Shown here piece after piece: positions 1 through 8,813 of a DNA stretch of 64,000 nt (positions are counted from its first letter, which is position 1; each line of letters opens with the position of its first letter). The notes under the pieces are model-generated. The model had not been told where the DNA came from and did no database searches. It saw nothing but the letters and a program-made list of their open reading frames with translations. A program made the position numbers and the translations under genes. This DNA is from Clostridium swellfunianum (GTDB lineage: Bacteria; Bacillota; Clostridia; Clostridiales; Clostridiaceae): NCBI RefSeq assembly GCF_023656515.1, contig NZ_JAMOFV010000006.1, positions 3,842,093-3,906,092 of the forward strand, written 5' to 3'.

Positions 1-2
1 CT

Positions 3-77
3 TCATCAGAGGAGAGCATCGATAAAATTATATTAGAGAAGTTTACGAGAAACGGTGTGGTATCCAGTGTTAGATAA
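3..77 (+). CDS. C-terminal end of an unidentified protein (partial)
   Basis: An open frame enters from the left edge (phase 3) and runs 24 codons to a TAA at 75-77, ending in ...GVVSSVR. It is rich in Glu, Lys, Ile and Arg like a normal clostridial protein tail. Frames 1 and 2 close at once, and the next gene starts about 40 nt downstream with its own ribosome binding site. There is too little sequence to name a family. The reality of the gene rests only on frame openness and position. Confidence 0.4.
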   Translation, partial: SSEESIDKIILEKFTRNGVVSSVR

Positions 78-116
78 GATTAGTTTGGTTAATTATTTAA
101 AAAGGATGAAGTGAAA

Positions 117-659
117 ATGAATTCAAAAAGTGTAAAGCGCTGCATAATGATATTTCCTCATTTTGATAATATGAATATAATTGATGAAATTAGAGATAAG
201 TATGACCCTCTTTCTAAGAAGGTAAGACCACATATTACTCTTGTTTTTCCATTTGAAAGTAGTATAAGTAAGGAAGAATTGGAAGAGTATTTATCAAAAG
301 TTTTGAAAGAAACGAGAAGTTTTAAATTAACCTTAGAAGGAATAATTAAAGTTGATAATAGTACTGGACTATATTTATTTCTTAAAATACAAGAGGGAAT
401 TAAAGAAATAAAAGCTATTCACAACAGATTATATGAAGGCATGTTGAGTCAGTATAAACCTAATTGGCTAAATCAGGTAGAATTTATGCCTCATATGACT
501 ATAGGCTGTTTTACTGATAGGGATGAATTGTGGAATGCCTATAATGCTATTGCCACAATTAAAGAGAGATTTTCTACATTAATTGAAAAAGTATCTGTAG
601 AAATTATTGATGAAAATGAAGATTCAAATATTGAGATAGAAATGAATTTAAGAAAATAG
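117..659 (+). CDS. 2'-5' RNA ligase family / 2H phosphoesterase protein
   Basis: About 180 residues. Two HxT motifs, RPHITL near residue 39 and MPHMTI near residue 126, are the hallmark pair of the 2H phosphoesterase superfamily (LigT/YjcG-like), whose members act on 2'-5' phosphodiester or cyclic phosphate bonds. The length fits a single two-lobed 2H domain. I chose ATG 117 because AAAGGA at 101-106 sits 10 nt upstream; an in-frame GTG at 111 would be only 4 nt from it. The real substrate is unknown. It is followed by a hairpin and then by a GNAT gene on the same strand. No membrane segment or signal peptide is visible. Confidence 0.8.
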   Translation: MNSKSVKRCIMIFPHFDNMNIIDEIRDKYDPLSKKVRPHITLVFPFESSISKEELEEYLSKVLKETRSFKLTLEGIIKVDNSTGLYLFLKIQEGIKEIKAIHNRLYEGMLSQYKPNWLNQVEFMPHMTIGCFTDRDELWNAYNAIATIKERFSTLIEKVSVEIIDENEDSNIEIEMNLRK

Positions 660-667
660 ACAGCAAT

Positions 668-700
668 TAGCCAGCGATTTTAAAATACGTTCACTGGCTA
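668..700 (+). terminator. Hairpin after the 2H phosphoesterase gene
   Basis: TAGCCAG (668-674) pairs with CTGGCTA (694-700) around a 19-nt loop. No strong T-run follows, so it may be an inefficient terminator or an RNA-stabilising hairpin. Confidence 0.35.
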
Positions 701-758
701 TTAAGAATAAATGCTTCTATATGACATGATATAAGTAAATTATAAATGAGGGAATAAT

Positions 759-1517
759 ATGGGACTAAATAGATTAAAAATGTTAGATATTGTACGAAAT
801 CAATTAGCAATAGATATGAATTGCAGGGTTCAGGATTTTGCCAAAGAAGGAATAGTGTTTTGTGAAGCCAAATTAAATGAAGAAAGGCGAAAGTTTGACA
901 GACAATCACCTTTTCTTGAAGTTGCAACAATGGGGAAAGGTATAGTTGTTTCTGCAGATAAAGATATTTTACATAAAATTATGCCGATATTAAAAAATAA
1001 AACAAGAGATGATATATTTGCAGCTCCTTTTTTGTACGGTCACTCTCTTTATTACGTTCCTGATTATGATAGGATACAAAAACTACCCTTGCCGGATGGT
1101 TTTAGTTACTACATAAAAGAGGGAAAGGAAATACACCAATTATATAAGATACCAGGTTTTGAGAATGCAATTTTATATGATATAAATCATCCTCGTCCAG
1201 ATGTAATTGTAATATATGCAGTAAAGGGTAATGAAATTGTTGCTATGGCAGGAGCATCTGCCGACTGCAGTTCAATGTGGCAAATAGGTATAGATGTTTT
1301 ACCTGAGTTTAGAAACAAGGGACTTGCAAAAGGTTTAGTTAGCAATCTTGCAGTAATAATTATGGAGAGAGGAATAGTACCATACTATGGAACTGCTTCA
1401 TCTAACATAGCCTCACAATGTGTTGCTTATAGAAGTGGGTTTGTTCCAACATGGATGTGTTCTTATAAAAATATTTTTGATGGGACATCACCCTATAGAG
1501 AGGGGATACCAAATTAG
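759..1517 (+). CDS. GNAT family N-acetyltransferase
   Basis: 252 residues. The C-terminal half carries a GNAT fold: a beta strand (MWQIGIDVLPEF), then the acetyl-CoA pyrophosphate-binding loop RNKGLAKGL near residues 187-195, then a helix and the closing strand. The N-terminal half (about residues 1-130) matches nothing I recognise and probably forms a substrate-binding domain, as in the larger GNAT_acetyltran-type proteins. A GAGGGAA ribosome binding site precedes ATG 759. Substrate unknown. It lies directly upstream of a VWA membrane protein, but the 78-nt gap and separate ribosome binding site do not prove co-transcription. No sign of truncation. Confidence 0.8.
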   Translation: MGLNRLKMLDIVRNQLAIDMNCRVQDFAKEGIVFCEAKLNEERRKFDRQSPFLEVATMGKGIVVSADKDILHKIMPILKNKTRDDIFAAPFLYGHSLYYVPDYDRIQKLPLPDGFSYYIKEGKEIHQLYKIPGFENAILYDINHPRPDVIVIYAVKGNEIVAMAGASADCSSMWQIGIDVLPEFRNKGLAKGLVSNLAVIIMERGIVPYYGTASSNIASQCVAYRSGFVPTWMCSYKNIFDGTSPYREGIPN

Positions 1518-1595
1518 ATTGAAAAATTACTAGACTATAGGAACATTTTAAGATTAATAGTGAACAATAACACCCAAACAAAAGTAGGTGATTAA

Positions 1596-3401
1596 ATGAG
1601 ATTTTTTTCTTTATGGCCATTTTTCTTTTTATTATTAATACCTCCTGTAATAATGCTTTATTTTCTAAAGCAAAAGCCGGAAGAAAAGGAGGTTTCCAGT
1701 CTCTATCTTTGGGACAAGGTTTATAAAAGCAAAGAGGTTAATACTCCTTGGGAGAAGTTTAAGAAGAGTCTTCTTTTATTCCTTCAGTTGCTAGCATTAC
1801 TAGCATTAATATTTGCTTTGACAGATCCTTTTATAAATTTAAGAGGAAAGGATTATCAAAATGTTATCCTAATTTTGGATAACACAGGAAGTATGGGAGC
1901 AGCCTATAGCAAGGATACTACAAGATTTGAAGAAGGAAAGAAGAGAGCGGAAAAATTTATAAATTCTTTAAGGACAGGCAGCAGGATAAGCATAATAATC
2001 TGCGGAAATACACCAAAAGTAGAGGTAAGCGGAACCTCAGACAAGGCTGAAGCTTTAATGAAGCTTAAAAACATAGAGCCGGTCGATTTAGCAGGAGATA
2101 TAAATGAATCTGTTTCACTTGTAAAATCTATGGCTAAGCAGTATGAAAGCTATAGAGCTGTTTTTTACACAGATGAAAATATGGATCTAAAAGACCTAAA
2201 CGCTGAGCTTGTAAATCTTTCAAGCAATGGAGAGAACGTAAGCCTTGATTATATTTCCCATAGCAAGGAAAAAAGTGGTCTTAAGGTAATTGTTAGAGCA
2301 ACAAATAGAAGTGATAAGGATTTAACCAGAGAAATATGTATATATGGTGATGAAAGAATTCTTTCGGTAAAAAAGCTAGATATAAAAGCTGGAGAAACAA
2401 AGACAGTTTATTTTGAGGATATAGCTTTAAAAGGCGAGCATTTAAGAGCACAGCTGACGGAAAAAGATGATCTTATGAATGATAATATTGCCTACGATGT
2501 GATTAAACAGGGAGAAACACAGAAAGTACTGTTGGTTTCTCAGAAAAATATATTCATCGAAAAAGCTCTAGGGACTGTTAATAATGTGGAGTTATTTAAG
2601 GCAAGCTCCGTTGAAGGTATTAAAATGTCTGATAAATATAACCTTTATATTTTTGATGGTATGGTACCAACAATATTACCTAGTGATGGAAGCATACTCT
2701 TTATAAATCCTCCCGACAACTCACTTTTTCAGGTAAATTCAACTGTAGAGGGAGGGCTTGGCGAGGTACTTGAACATACTACTACAAAATACGTTACCGA
2801 AGCAGTATTCAATGTTGAAAAGCAAAGGGATATAGTTTTGCCAAACTGGGCTAAGTCTATTATGAAGGTTAACGACAAGGAAGCTGGCTTTGTAGGCGAA
2901 TATAAAAATAGAAAATTTGCAGCCATAGGCTTTGATTTACATAAGACAGACCTAGTTTTGAATGCAGAGTTTCCAATACTTATGCATAACTTAAGCTCCT
3001 ATCTTGTAGATACTGGACTTATGACTAAAACTGATTATCTATGTGGGGACAATGTTGAAATTAATGCTCTTCCAGATGGAGGAGATTTAATAGTAGATAC
3101 CGCCTTTGAACTTAAGGAAACAATACCGCTAAGGTATCCTTTAAAGAATTTTTCTTCAACCTATAAGCCAGGAATTTATAAGGTTACTCAAAAGTTCGGA
3201 GATGTGGAGAAAAGCAATATATTTGCTGTCAATTTTCCAACTGATAAGGAATCAAACATAAACTTTGAAGGAAAGAGTGAGAGTACTGTTAAAAAATCAG
3301 ACTTAAATAAAATGGCAGGGATTGTTCTTCAGCCATTTTTAATAATGGCATTGATTGCTATTCTAGCTTTAGAATGGGTTGCCTATGTCAAGAGATATTA
3401 A
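1596..3401 (+). CDS. BatA-like membrane protein with VWA domain
   Basis: 601 residues. Two N-terminal membrane helices (about residues 7-24 and 59-79) frame an aerotolerance/BatA-type N-terminal region. A von Willebrand A domain follows, beginning NVILILDNTGSMG, so the metal-binding MIDAS loop is D95-N-T-G-S99 (Thr where Ser is usual). A last helix lies near residues 578-597. The middle part is expected to face outside. In other bacteria such proteins are encoded with a MoxR-type AAA ATPase, a DUF58 protein and further VWA proteins. Here neither MoxR nor DUF58 is in the window, and the likely partner VWA protein is 9.3 kb away at 12744. Start ATG 1596 follows GTAGGTGA. Confidence 0.82.
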   Translation: MRFFSLWPFFFLLLIPPVIMLYFLKQKPEEKEVSSLYLWDKVYKSKEVNTPWEKFKKSLLLFLQLLALLALIFALTDPFINLRGKDYQNVILILDNTGSMGAAYSKDTTRFEEGKKRAEKFINSLRTGSRISIIICGNTPKVEVSGTSDKAEALMKLKNIEPVDLAGDINESVSLVKSMAKQYESYRAVFYTDENMDLKDLNAELVNLSSNGENVSLDYISHSKEKSGLKVIVRATNRSDKDLTREICIYGDERILSVKKLDIKAGETKTVYFEDIALKGEHLRAQLTEKDDLMNDNIAYDVIKQGETQKVLLVSQKNIFIEKALGTVNNVELFKASSVEGIKMSDKYNLYIFDGMVPTILPSDGSILFINPPDNSLFQVNSTVEGGLGEVLEHTTTKYVTEAVFNVEKQRDIVLPNWAKSIMKVNDKEAGFVGEYKNRKFAAIGFDLHKTDLVLNAEFPILMHNLSSYLVDTGLMTKTDYLCGDNVEINALPDGGDLIVDTAFELKETIPLRYPLKNFSSTYKPGIYKVTQKFGDVEKSNIFAVNFPTDKESNINFEGKSESTVKKSDLNKMAGIVLQPFLIMALIAILALEWVAYVKRY

Positions 3402-3408
3402 ATTAGTC

Positions 3409-3436
3409 TTGACTTAAATCTATAAGACCTTATAAG
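3409..3436 (+). promoter_or_regulatory. Putative promoter of the M50-like protease gene
   Basis: TTGACT (3409-3414), 16-nt spacer, TATAAG (3431-3436), about 60 nt before the start at 3497. Consensus match only. Confidence 0.4.
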
Positions 3437-3496
3437 TACCTTCAGCTTATAAAAGAAAAATAATAATATAACTTAAGAAGTTGTGGGAGATATTCA

Positions 3497-4669
3497 ATGA
3501 TTAAAAGAAAAACTAATACAAATTTAGAAGTAAAAAAGAAAGGTAAAGTTCTCAGTACATTTCTATTGTTTATAATTGGTGGAATTTTTGGAGCGAGTAT
3601 AGGAATTCTATCAAACAGCCTTATAATAAAGTTTATGAATGTAGAGGGCAATAGCAGTAAGTCATTGGAGTTGTTTAGTTTTTTAGGGTCAGTAATAATA
3701 TTCGTTCTTGGATACCTTACGCACATAATTATCCATGAGGCAGGACATCTTGTATTTGGGCTTATGACTGGATATTCTTTTGTATCTTTTAGAATAGGTT
3801 CTTTTACTATGATAAAGGAAAGTGGAAAAATAAAGTTCAAAAGATTTAATATACCTGGTACAGCTGGGCAGTGCCTTATGATGCCGCCTAATTTTAGGGA
3901 GGGAAAGTATCCTTTTGTGATTTATAATTATGGCGGAGTAATAATGAACTTAGTAGTATCGGCACTTGAGATATTATTAGTGGTTTTATTAGAGAGTATA
4001 GCCTTTCCTCTAAATGCTATATTAGTTTTAACTGCTGCGGGAGGATTATTTGCCGCTCTAACAAATGGGATACCAATGAAGGTAGGTGGGGTTCCAAATG
4101 ATGCTTATAATATATTTTCAATGCTTAGAGATGAACAAGCTAAAAGAGGCTTTTATGTTCAGCTCAAGGTTAATGGACTGATGAGTTTAGGAACAAGAAT
4201 TAAGGAAATACCTATAGAAATGTTTAAGCTAAAGGAGAATTCCGACCTTAGTAATCCTATGAATACTTCTCTTAGATTAATGGAATATTCCTGGCATTTA
4301 GATAATATGGATTTTGATAGTGCCAAAGAGTGCATAGATACCTTAATACCTTATATTGATGATTTACCGCTTTTATTTAAAAATGAGACCGACTGTGAAC
4401 GTATGTTTTTAGAACTGGTAACAAATTGCAATAAAGCTGCTATTGATGACTTGTATAGTAAGAATCTTAGAAAATATATAAAGGCTGCGAAATTTATGAT
4501 AGGAAAGAGAAGACTCCTTATGGCATATGAGGCCTTTTATAATGAAGACAAAAATAAAGCCCTTGAGTATTATGAAGGTGCGAAGAAATTAATTGCAAAA
4601 TACCCTGTTAAGGGAGAGGCAGATATGGAGTTATTACTTATGGAATGGATTAAGGGGAAAATGAAATAG
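3497..4669 (+). CDS. M50-like (site-2-protease type) membrane metallopeptidase
   Basis: 390 residues. HEAGH at residues 80-84 lies inside a hydrophobic helix (YLTHIIIHEAGHLVFGL), the HExxH zinc site of intramembrane M50 proteases. A further hydrophobic stretch near 147-185 is followed by GGVPNDAYN near residue 197, which may supply the distal Asp ligand. Helices near 18-42 and 60-78 complete the membrane part. From about residue 215 the protein is soluble and helical, possibly TPR-like (LEYYEGAKKLIAKYP). It has its own promoter-like sequence and a GGGAG ribosome binding site. Substrate unknown. It is the first gene of the stretch that separates the two VWA genes. Confidence 0.75.
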   Translation: MIKRKTNTNLEVKKKGKVLSTFLLFIIGGIFGASIGILSNSLIIKFMNVEGNSSKSLELFSFLGSVIIFVLGYLTHIIIHEAGHLVFGLMTGYSFVSFRIGSFTMIKESGKIKFKRFNIPGTAGQCLMMPPNFREGKYPFVIYNYGGVIMNLVVSALEILLVVLLESIAFPLNAILVLTAAGGLFAALTNGIPMKVGGVPNDAYNIFSMLRDEQAKRGFYVQLKVNGLMSLGTRIKEIPIEMFKLKENSDLSNPMNTSLRLMEYSWHLDNMDFDSAKECIDTLIPYIDDLPLLFKNETDCERMFLELVTNCNKAAIDDLYSKNLRKYIKAAKFMIGKRRLLMAYEAFYNEDKNKALEYYEGAKKLIAKYPVKGEADMELLLMEWIKGKMK

Positions 4670-4705
4670 CTTTATTTTTATTAGTGATAAAGAAGGTGGC
4701 AGTAC

Positions 4706-5053
4706 ATGAATATTGAGAAGCTGATTAATGAACTGGCAAAGAATGTTTCAAAAGCTATATTAAATAAAGAAGATGAAAGCAGCGAGACAATAAATTTAAA
4801 TGATATTGGTTCTGAAGATATTTTGAAAATCATTTTAAAACGACTTGTTTATGCTGGAGAATTTAATAATGCAGAAGACATACTTTTTGAGGAAATAAGT
4901 AAAAATAACTCACAAGAGATTTATGAAATTGCACTTGATTTCTATAATCTATTGCTTGAAAAAAGTGATAAAGAATTAGAAGAAGGAAATTTTACGCGAA
5001 GTGAGATTTATCAAGGATTAGAGGATATAAAAAAAACATATTGGAGTGGTTAA
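4706..5053 (+). CDS. Small acidic helical protein (possibly DUF6483 family)
   Basis: 115 residues, acidic and predicted mostly helical, with no Cys, membrane helix or signal. The pattern MNIEKLINELAKNVSKAIL... and LDFYNLLLEKSDKELEEGNFTRSEIYQGLEDI resembles the DUF6483 proteins of clostridia, but this is from memory. A GAAGGTGG ribosome binding site precedes the ATG. Its TAA ends 1 nt before the start I chose for the following GNAT gene, so the two are probably translationally coupled. Function unknown. Confidence 0.65.
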   Translation: MNIEKLINELAKNVSKAILNKEDESSETINLNDIGSEDILKIILKRLVYAGEFNNAEDILFEEISKNNSQEIYEIALDFYNLLLEKSDKELEEGNFTRSEIYQGLEDIKKTYWSG

Positions 5054-5054
5054 T

Positions 5055-5924
5055 GTGAAATATAATTATGTCACTAATTATAAAAATGATAATGCACTAC
5101 GTAGGAGTTTTAACGAAATGACAGAAAACACTTTTTCTTTTAACTTTGTTGAATGGTTTAATAACGGATTTTGGGGAGACAAATATATTCCACACTCTTT
5201 GGTCGATGGTGAAAAGGTTATAGCAAATGTATCTGTTAGTTTAATGGACTTTAATATGGATGGCATTGACAAAAGTTACATTCAAATCGGAACTGTTATG
5301 ACAGATGAAAAGTATAGGGGGCAGGGATTAAGCCGATATCTTATAGAAAAGATAATTGAAGAATATAAGGGAAAAGTTGATGGTATTTATTTGTTTGCCA
5401 ATGATAGCGTTATTGATTTTTATCCTAAGTTTGCATTTATTAGAGGGAAAGAGTATCAGTATAGCAAAATGATAAATTCAATAAATAGTAAGATACAAGT
5501 TGAACATATTGATATGACAAATAAAATGGCAAGGCACAAGTTTCTTGATACAGTAAAGAACAGTGTTGGAAATGAAAGACTTTCAATGAGCAATTTTGGC
5601 TTAATGGCATTTTGGACAACAGGACCTATGAATGATTTAATTTATTATTATGCTGATGAAAATGCATATATAATCGCTGATATAGAGAAGGAAAATCTTT
5701 ATATTTATCAAGTTATATCCATATGCAAAGTTAACTTGGAGAAAGTAATTAAATCATTTGGGAGTAATATAAAGAAAGTAAGGCTTGGATTTACACCTTA
5801 TGATGTTAATGGGTATGATGCTGTTGAATTTTATAAACAAAATTGTACTTTTTTCTATTTAGGAAAAGATTTAGATAAGATTGAAAAAAAGAAACTAATG
5901 TTTCCAATCTTATCTCATGCATAA
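5055..5924 (+). CDS. GNAT family N-acetyltransferase (large)
   Basis: 289 residues from GTG 5055. GGAG at 5043-5046 sits 8 nt upstream, which favours this start over an in-frame GTG at 5046. The acetyl-CoA loop YRGQGLSRYL near residue 90 follows a beta strand IQIGTVMTDE. A second, weaker GNAT-like half occupies residues 150-285, as in proteins with tandem acetyltransferase folds. The substrate cannot be predicted. It overlaps the ribosome-binding region of the preceding small gene and is probably in one transcript with it. Confidence 0.8.
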   Translation: MKYNYVTNYKNDNALRRSFNEMTENTFSFNFVEWFNNGFWGDKYIPHSLVDGEKVIANVSVSLMDFNMDGIDKSYIQIGTVMTDEKYRGQGLSRYLIEKIIEEYKGKVDGIYLFANDSVIDFYPKFAFIRGKEYQYSKMINSINSKIQVEHIDMTNKMARHKFLDTVKNSVGNERLSMSNFGLMAFWTTGPMNDLIYYYADENAYIIADIEKENLYIYQVISICKVNLEKVIKSFGSNIKKVRLGFTPYDVNGYDAVEFYKQNCTFFYLGKDLDKIEKKKLMFPILSHA

Positions 5925-5960
5925 AAATATTTAAAGAAGATAGATATATAGGGGGAAATC

Positions 5961-6275
5961 ATGGATAAACAAATGATTGCTATGTGCGGAGCCTACTGCG
6001 GTGCTTGTGAATGGAAGGAAAAAACAAATTGCCCAGGCTGCCAAGCTGCACAGGGAAAAATGTTTTGGGGAGAATGTACCATTGCAAAGTGCTCAATAGA
6101 AAAGAGCTTTAATCATTGCGGGCATTGTTCCAAGCTACCATGTGATAATTTACAGTCTGCTTTCGATAATCCAGAGCATGGAGACAACGGAGAGAGATTG
6201 ATTAATTTAAGAAATTGGAAGGCGGGAAAAGAGAGCTATATCGAATTAACGAAGTTACACGAGGTAAATGATTAG
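5961..6275 (+). CDS. DUF3795 Cys-rich protein
   Basis: 104 residues with a dense cysteine pattern: MCGAYCGACEW, then NCPGCQA, ECTIAKC, HCGHCSKLPC. This pattern fits DUF3795, a small family thought to bind metal or Fe-S and still without a biochemical function. AGGGGGAAATC is a strong ribosome binding site before ATG 5961. The stop TAG is immediately followed by the ATG of the DUF402 gene (TAGATG), so the two are almost certainly co-translated. No signal peptide, so cytoplasmic. Confidence 0.8.
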   Translation: MDKQMIAMCGAYCGACEWKEKTNCPGCQAAQGKMFWGECTIAKCSIEKSFNHCGHCSKLPCDNLQSAFDNPEHGDNGERLINLRNWKAGKESYIELTKLHEVND

Positions 6276-6815
6276 ATGAAGAGAAAGTTTGCAGATCGGC
6301 CAGATTGGACAAGAGTTCTTGAAAAAAGATTTAAGTTTATACATATTGAAAATGATGAACTTGATGGATACCTAGCTATTACATATATAGACAAAGTACA
6401 GGACCCCTTATTTGTAGGAATAGAAAATAAAGACCTATGTTTAGCAGATAATGGTTATACATGGGTGCAATATTTTCCAGAACGCTATAATTATTCTCTA
6501 ACTGCAATGTTCAATAAAGAACAAGATTTAATACAGCTTTATTATGATGTTTGCAATGGGAATTTTATTTCTTCTTCCGGAATGCCATATTATGACGACC
6601 TGTATTTAGATGTTGTATTGCTTTCAACAGGTGATGTTTTGTTGTTTGATGAAGACGAATTAGAACAGGCATTATTAGATAGGGATATTTCTAAAGAGCA
6701 GTATGACTTAGCTTGGGACGAAGCTAAAAGACTTATTAAGCATGTAGATAGCAACAAAAATAAATTATTGAGATTAAGTAAGAAATATCTAGAATATATG
6801 ATTTCTTTAGAATAA
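6276..6815 (+). CDS. DUF402 domain protein (nucleotide phosphatase-like)
   Basis: 179 residues. The core YTWVQYFPERYNYSLTAMFN, the strand LIQLYYDVCNG and the acidic MPYYDDLYLDVVLLSTGDVLLFDEDEL match DUF402, the fold of FomD and of Firmicute nucleoside di-/triphosphatases. The Asp cluster near residues 107-112 is the expected divalent-metal and phosphate site. It starts directly after the stop of the DUF3795 gene with GAGGT upstream. The residues fit a phosphatase, but the substrate is unknown. Co-translation with the Cys-rich protein suggests shared expression, not necessarily a complex. Confidence 0.78.
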   Translation: MKRKFADRPDWTRVLEKRFKFIHIENDELDGYLAITYIDKVQDPLFVGIENKDLCLADNGYTWVQYFPERYNYSLTAMFNKEQDLIQLYYDVCNGNFISSSGMPYYDDLYLDVVLLSTGDVLLFDEDELEQALLDRDISKEQYDLAWDEAKRLIKHVDSNKNKLLRLSKKYLEYMISLE

Positions 6816-6850
6816 CAAGTCAAAGTCTATTAGAATTTGGGGGAAACATA

Positions 6851-7408
6851 ATGAAACGGGAAGAGATTGAGAGTGAAATAAACGAATACTTGGAATTAGT
6901 AGTCCCGTCAAAGGAATACGAAAAACAAGCATTTGAATACATACAGGAGTTCATAGAGTGTAATTCTCAAATAAACGGCACAGGCGGGCTCAATAGATAT
7001 AATAACTATGAGCAATGGCTTTTGAAGCTTCAAAAGGAAGCAGATTTATCAAATGTTCCTGAGGGCAAAGTACCGGCAAGTACTTATTTTTTTGTTAGGA
7101 AAGCAGATAACAGGATTATTGGAATGATAAATATACGCCACTGCTTGAATGAATTTCTTTTAAGCGAGGGAGGGCATATAGGATATTCTGTAAGACCTAG
7201 TGAAAGGAAAAAAGGTTATGCAACTTTCATGTTGAAGCAAGGTCTTCAAAAATGTAGAGAGCTGAATTTAGATAGAATTTTAATTACCTGTGACAAAATA
7301 AATATCGCATCAGCTAAAGTAATACAAAATAATAATGGGGTATTAGAAAATGAAGTTTATAGTGAAGCTTTCTCTGAAATAATTCAAAGATATTGGATTC
7401 AATTATAA
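6851..7408 (+). CDS. GNAT family N-acetyltransferase
   Basis: 185 residues. A strand GGHIGYSVRPSERKKGYATFML near 115-136 holds the acetyl-CoA loop (RKKGYA), followed by ITCDKINIASAKVIQNNNG, the typical GNAT motif in which a residue of the last helix contacts CoA. The sequence resembles the COG3981-type predicted acetyltransferases. TTGGGGGAAA is a strong ribosome binding site before ATG 6851. A stand-alone cytoplasmic enzyme; substrate unknown. Confidence 0.82.
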   Translation: MKREEIESEINEYLELVVPSKEYEKQAFEYIQEFIECNSQINGTGGLNRYNNYEQWLLKLQKEADLSNVPEGKVPASTYFFVRKADNRIIGMINIRHCLNEFLLSEGGHIGYSVRPSERKKGYATFMLKQGLQKCRELNLDRILITCDKINIASAKVIQNNNGVLENEVYSEAFSEIIQRYWIQL

Positions 7409-7437
7409 ATCAAGAGCATCAAAGCAAAATACTAGCT

Positions 7438-7497
7438 ATTTAACCATATAAGATTATAACCATATAAGAACATAACCATATAACAATATAACAATAT
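7438..7497. repeat. Short AT-rich direct repeats (AACCATATAA unit)
   Basis: The unit AACCATATAA occurs three times at roughly 17-nt spacing, then decays into AACAATAT units, just before the methyltransferase ribosome binding site. Probably slipped-strand expansion of low-complexity spacer. Confidence 0.6.
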
Positions 7498-7527
7498 GTA
7501 GGAAACATGCAGGTTTGGGGGAAGAGA

Positions 7528-8316
7528 ATGGAAGAGTTTAGATATTTAACAGAGTATTATAATAATTATAATGAAGATGGGCGTCTTGTATCGAAACATG
7601 GTCAGGTGGAATTTCTCACTACTATGAAGTACATTAACAAATTCCTCAAAAAAGGAATGCGAGTTTTAGAAGTAGGCGCCGGAACTGGCAGATACGCACT
7701 TACAATTGCACAAGAAGGTTTTCAGGTTGATGCAATTGAACTTATTCAGCATAATATTGATATTCTTAAAAACAAGATTACTGAAGATTGCACTATTGAC
7801 GTTAGGCAAGGAAATGCTATAGATTTGTTTTGCTATAATGATGATACTTTTGATATTACTTTAGTATTTGGGCCTTTATACCATTTATTTAATGATAGTG
7901 ATAAAAAACAAGCCATCAGTGAAGCAATTAGAGTTACTAAAGAAGGTGGTGTTGTTTTTGTATCGTATTGTATGAATGAAGCAACAATTATAAACTGGGG
8001 ATTTCAGAAAGGCAATATCCTTGAAGGTATTCAAAGTGGTATCGTCGATAAAGATACGTTTAAATGTTTGTCAAACCCATCTTTGCTGTTTGAAATGTAT
8101 AGAAAAGAGGAAATTGACAAACTGATGGAAGGATATAATGTTGAACGTCTTCATTTTGTTGCAACTGACTTGGCAACAAATCACATGAAGAACATAATCG
8201 ATGAAATGGATGAAAAAATGTTTGAGACTTACTTGAAATATCATCTTTCTATATGTGAGCGCTCTGATTTGATCGGAATAACGCATCATAGCTTGGATAT
8301 TTTTCGAAAAAAATAA
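7528..8316 (+). CDS. Class I SAM-dependent methyltransferase
   Basis: 262 residues from ATG 7528, placed 6 nt after GGGGG (7517-7521); an upstream in-frame ATG at 7507 has no such site. Motif I VLEVGAGTGRYAL (about residues 46-58) binds SAM, VDAIELIQ holds the acidic residue for the ribose, and DITLVFGPLYHLF is the motif IV/post-loop region. The remainder has a C-terminal cap. It resembles small-molecule or tRNA methyltransferases of the ubiE/type 11 class. Substrate not predictable. It is one of two methyltransferases in this accessory stretch. Confidence 0.82.
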   Translation: MEEFRYLTEYYNNYNEDGRLVSKHGQVEFLTTMKYINKFLKKGMRVLEVGAGTGRYALTIAQEGFQVDAIELIQHNIDILKNKITEDCTIDVRQGNAIDLFCYNDDTFDITLVFGPLYHLFNDSDKKQAISEAIRVTKEGGVVFVSYCMNEATIINWGFQKGNILEGIQSGIVDKDTFKCLSNPSLLFEMYRKEEIDKLMEGYNVERLHFVATDLATNHMKNIIDEMDEKMFETYLKYHLSICERSDLIGITHHSLDIFRKK

Positions 8317-8328
8317 GGGGTGAGGATA

Positions 8329-8811
8329 ATGATAATGCCGACACATATTGTTACTGCAGCAGGTGTTGTGGAAAATGAGCAAGGTGAGATTTTACTGGTT
8401 AAAACACATCATGGAGGATGGGTTTTTCCTGGTGGACAAGTTGAGGTTGGAGAAAACCTAATTGATGCAGTTATTCGGGAAATAAAAGAGGAGAGCGGAG
8501 TAAATGTTGTAGTAAAAAAACTTTTTGCAATTTCCTCAAACACAGGAATTAATAAAGGTTATAACGGGGTTGAAACAGTACCTACAAAAGTGATGATGGA
8601 TTTTATATGTACATATGCAGATGGACAGTTATGCATATCAGATGAAAACTCAGAATCCTGTTGGATCAAAAAAGACAAGGTGCTTGATATGATTACAGCT
8701 CCTGCTATTCGTCAGAGATTTAATGCCTATTTAAATTATGATGGAAATGTACAGTATTTAGAATATATAACTCAGCCAGAGTTTAATTTAAAGGTTAGTA
8801 GAGAGGTGTAG
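8329..8811 (+). CDS. NUDIX hydrolase
   Basis: 160 residues. A perfect Nudix box runs from GGQVEVGE to EEsGV (about residues 36-58): G-x5-E-x7-R-E-x-x-E-E-x-G. It coordinates Mg2+ for hydrolysis of nucleoside diphosphate-linked compounds. GGWVFPGG just before it is a common substrate-loop sequence. Starts at ATG 8329 or 8335 are both compatible with AAGGGGTGAGG upstream; the GTG at 8320 is less likely. The gene follows the methyltransferase by 12 nt and precedes a GNAT by 2 nt, so it belongs to a tight transcription unit. Substrate unknown. Confidence 0.85.
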   Translation: MIMPTHIVTAAGVVENEQGEILLVKTHHGGWVFPGGQVEVGENLIDAVIREIKEESGVNVVVKKLFAISSNTGINKGYNGVETVPTKVMMDFICTYADGQLCISDENSESCWIKKDKVLDMITAPAIRQRFNAYLNYDGNVQYLEYITQPEFNLKVSREV

Positions 8812-8813
8812 AG

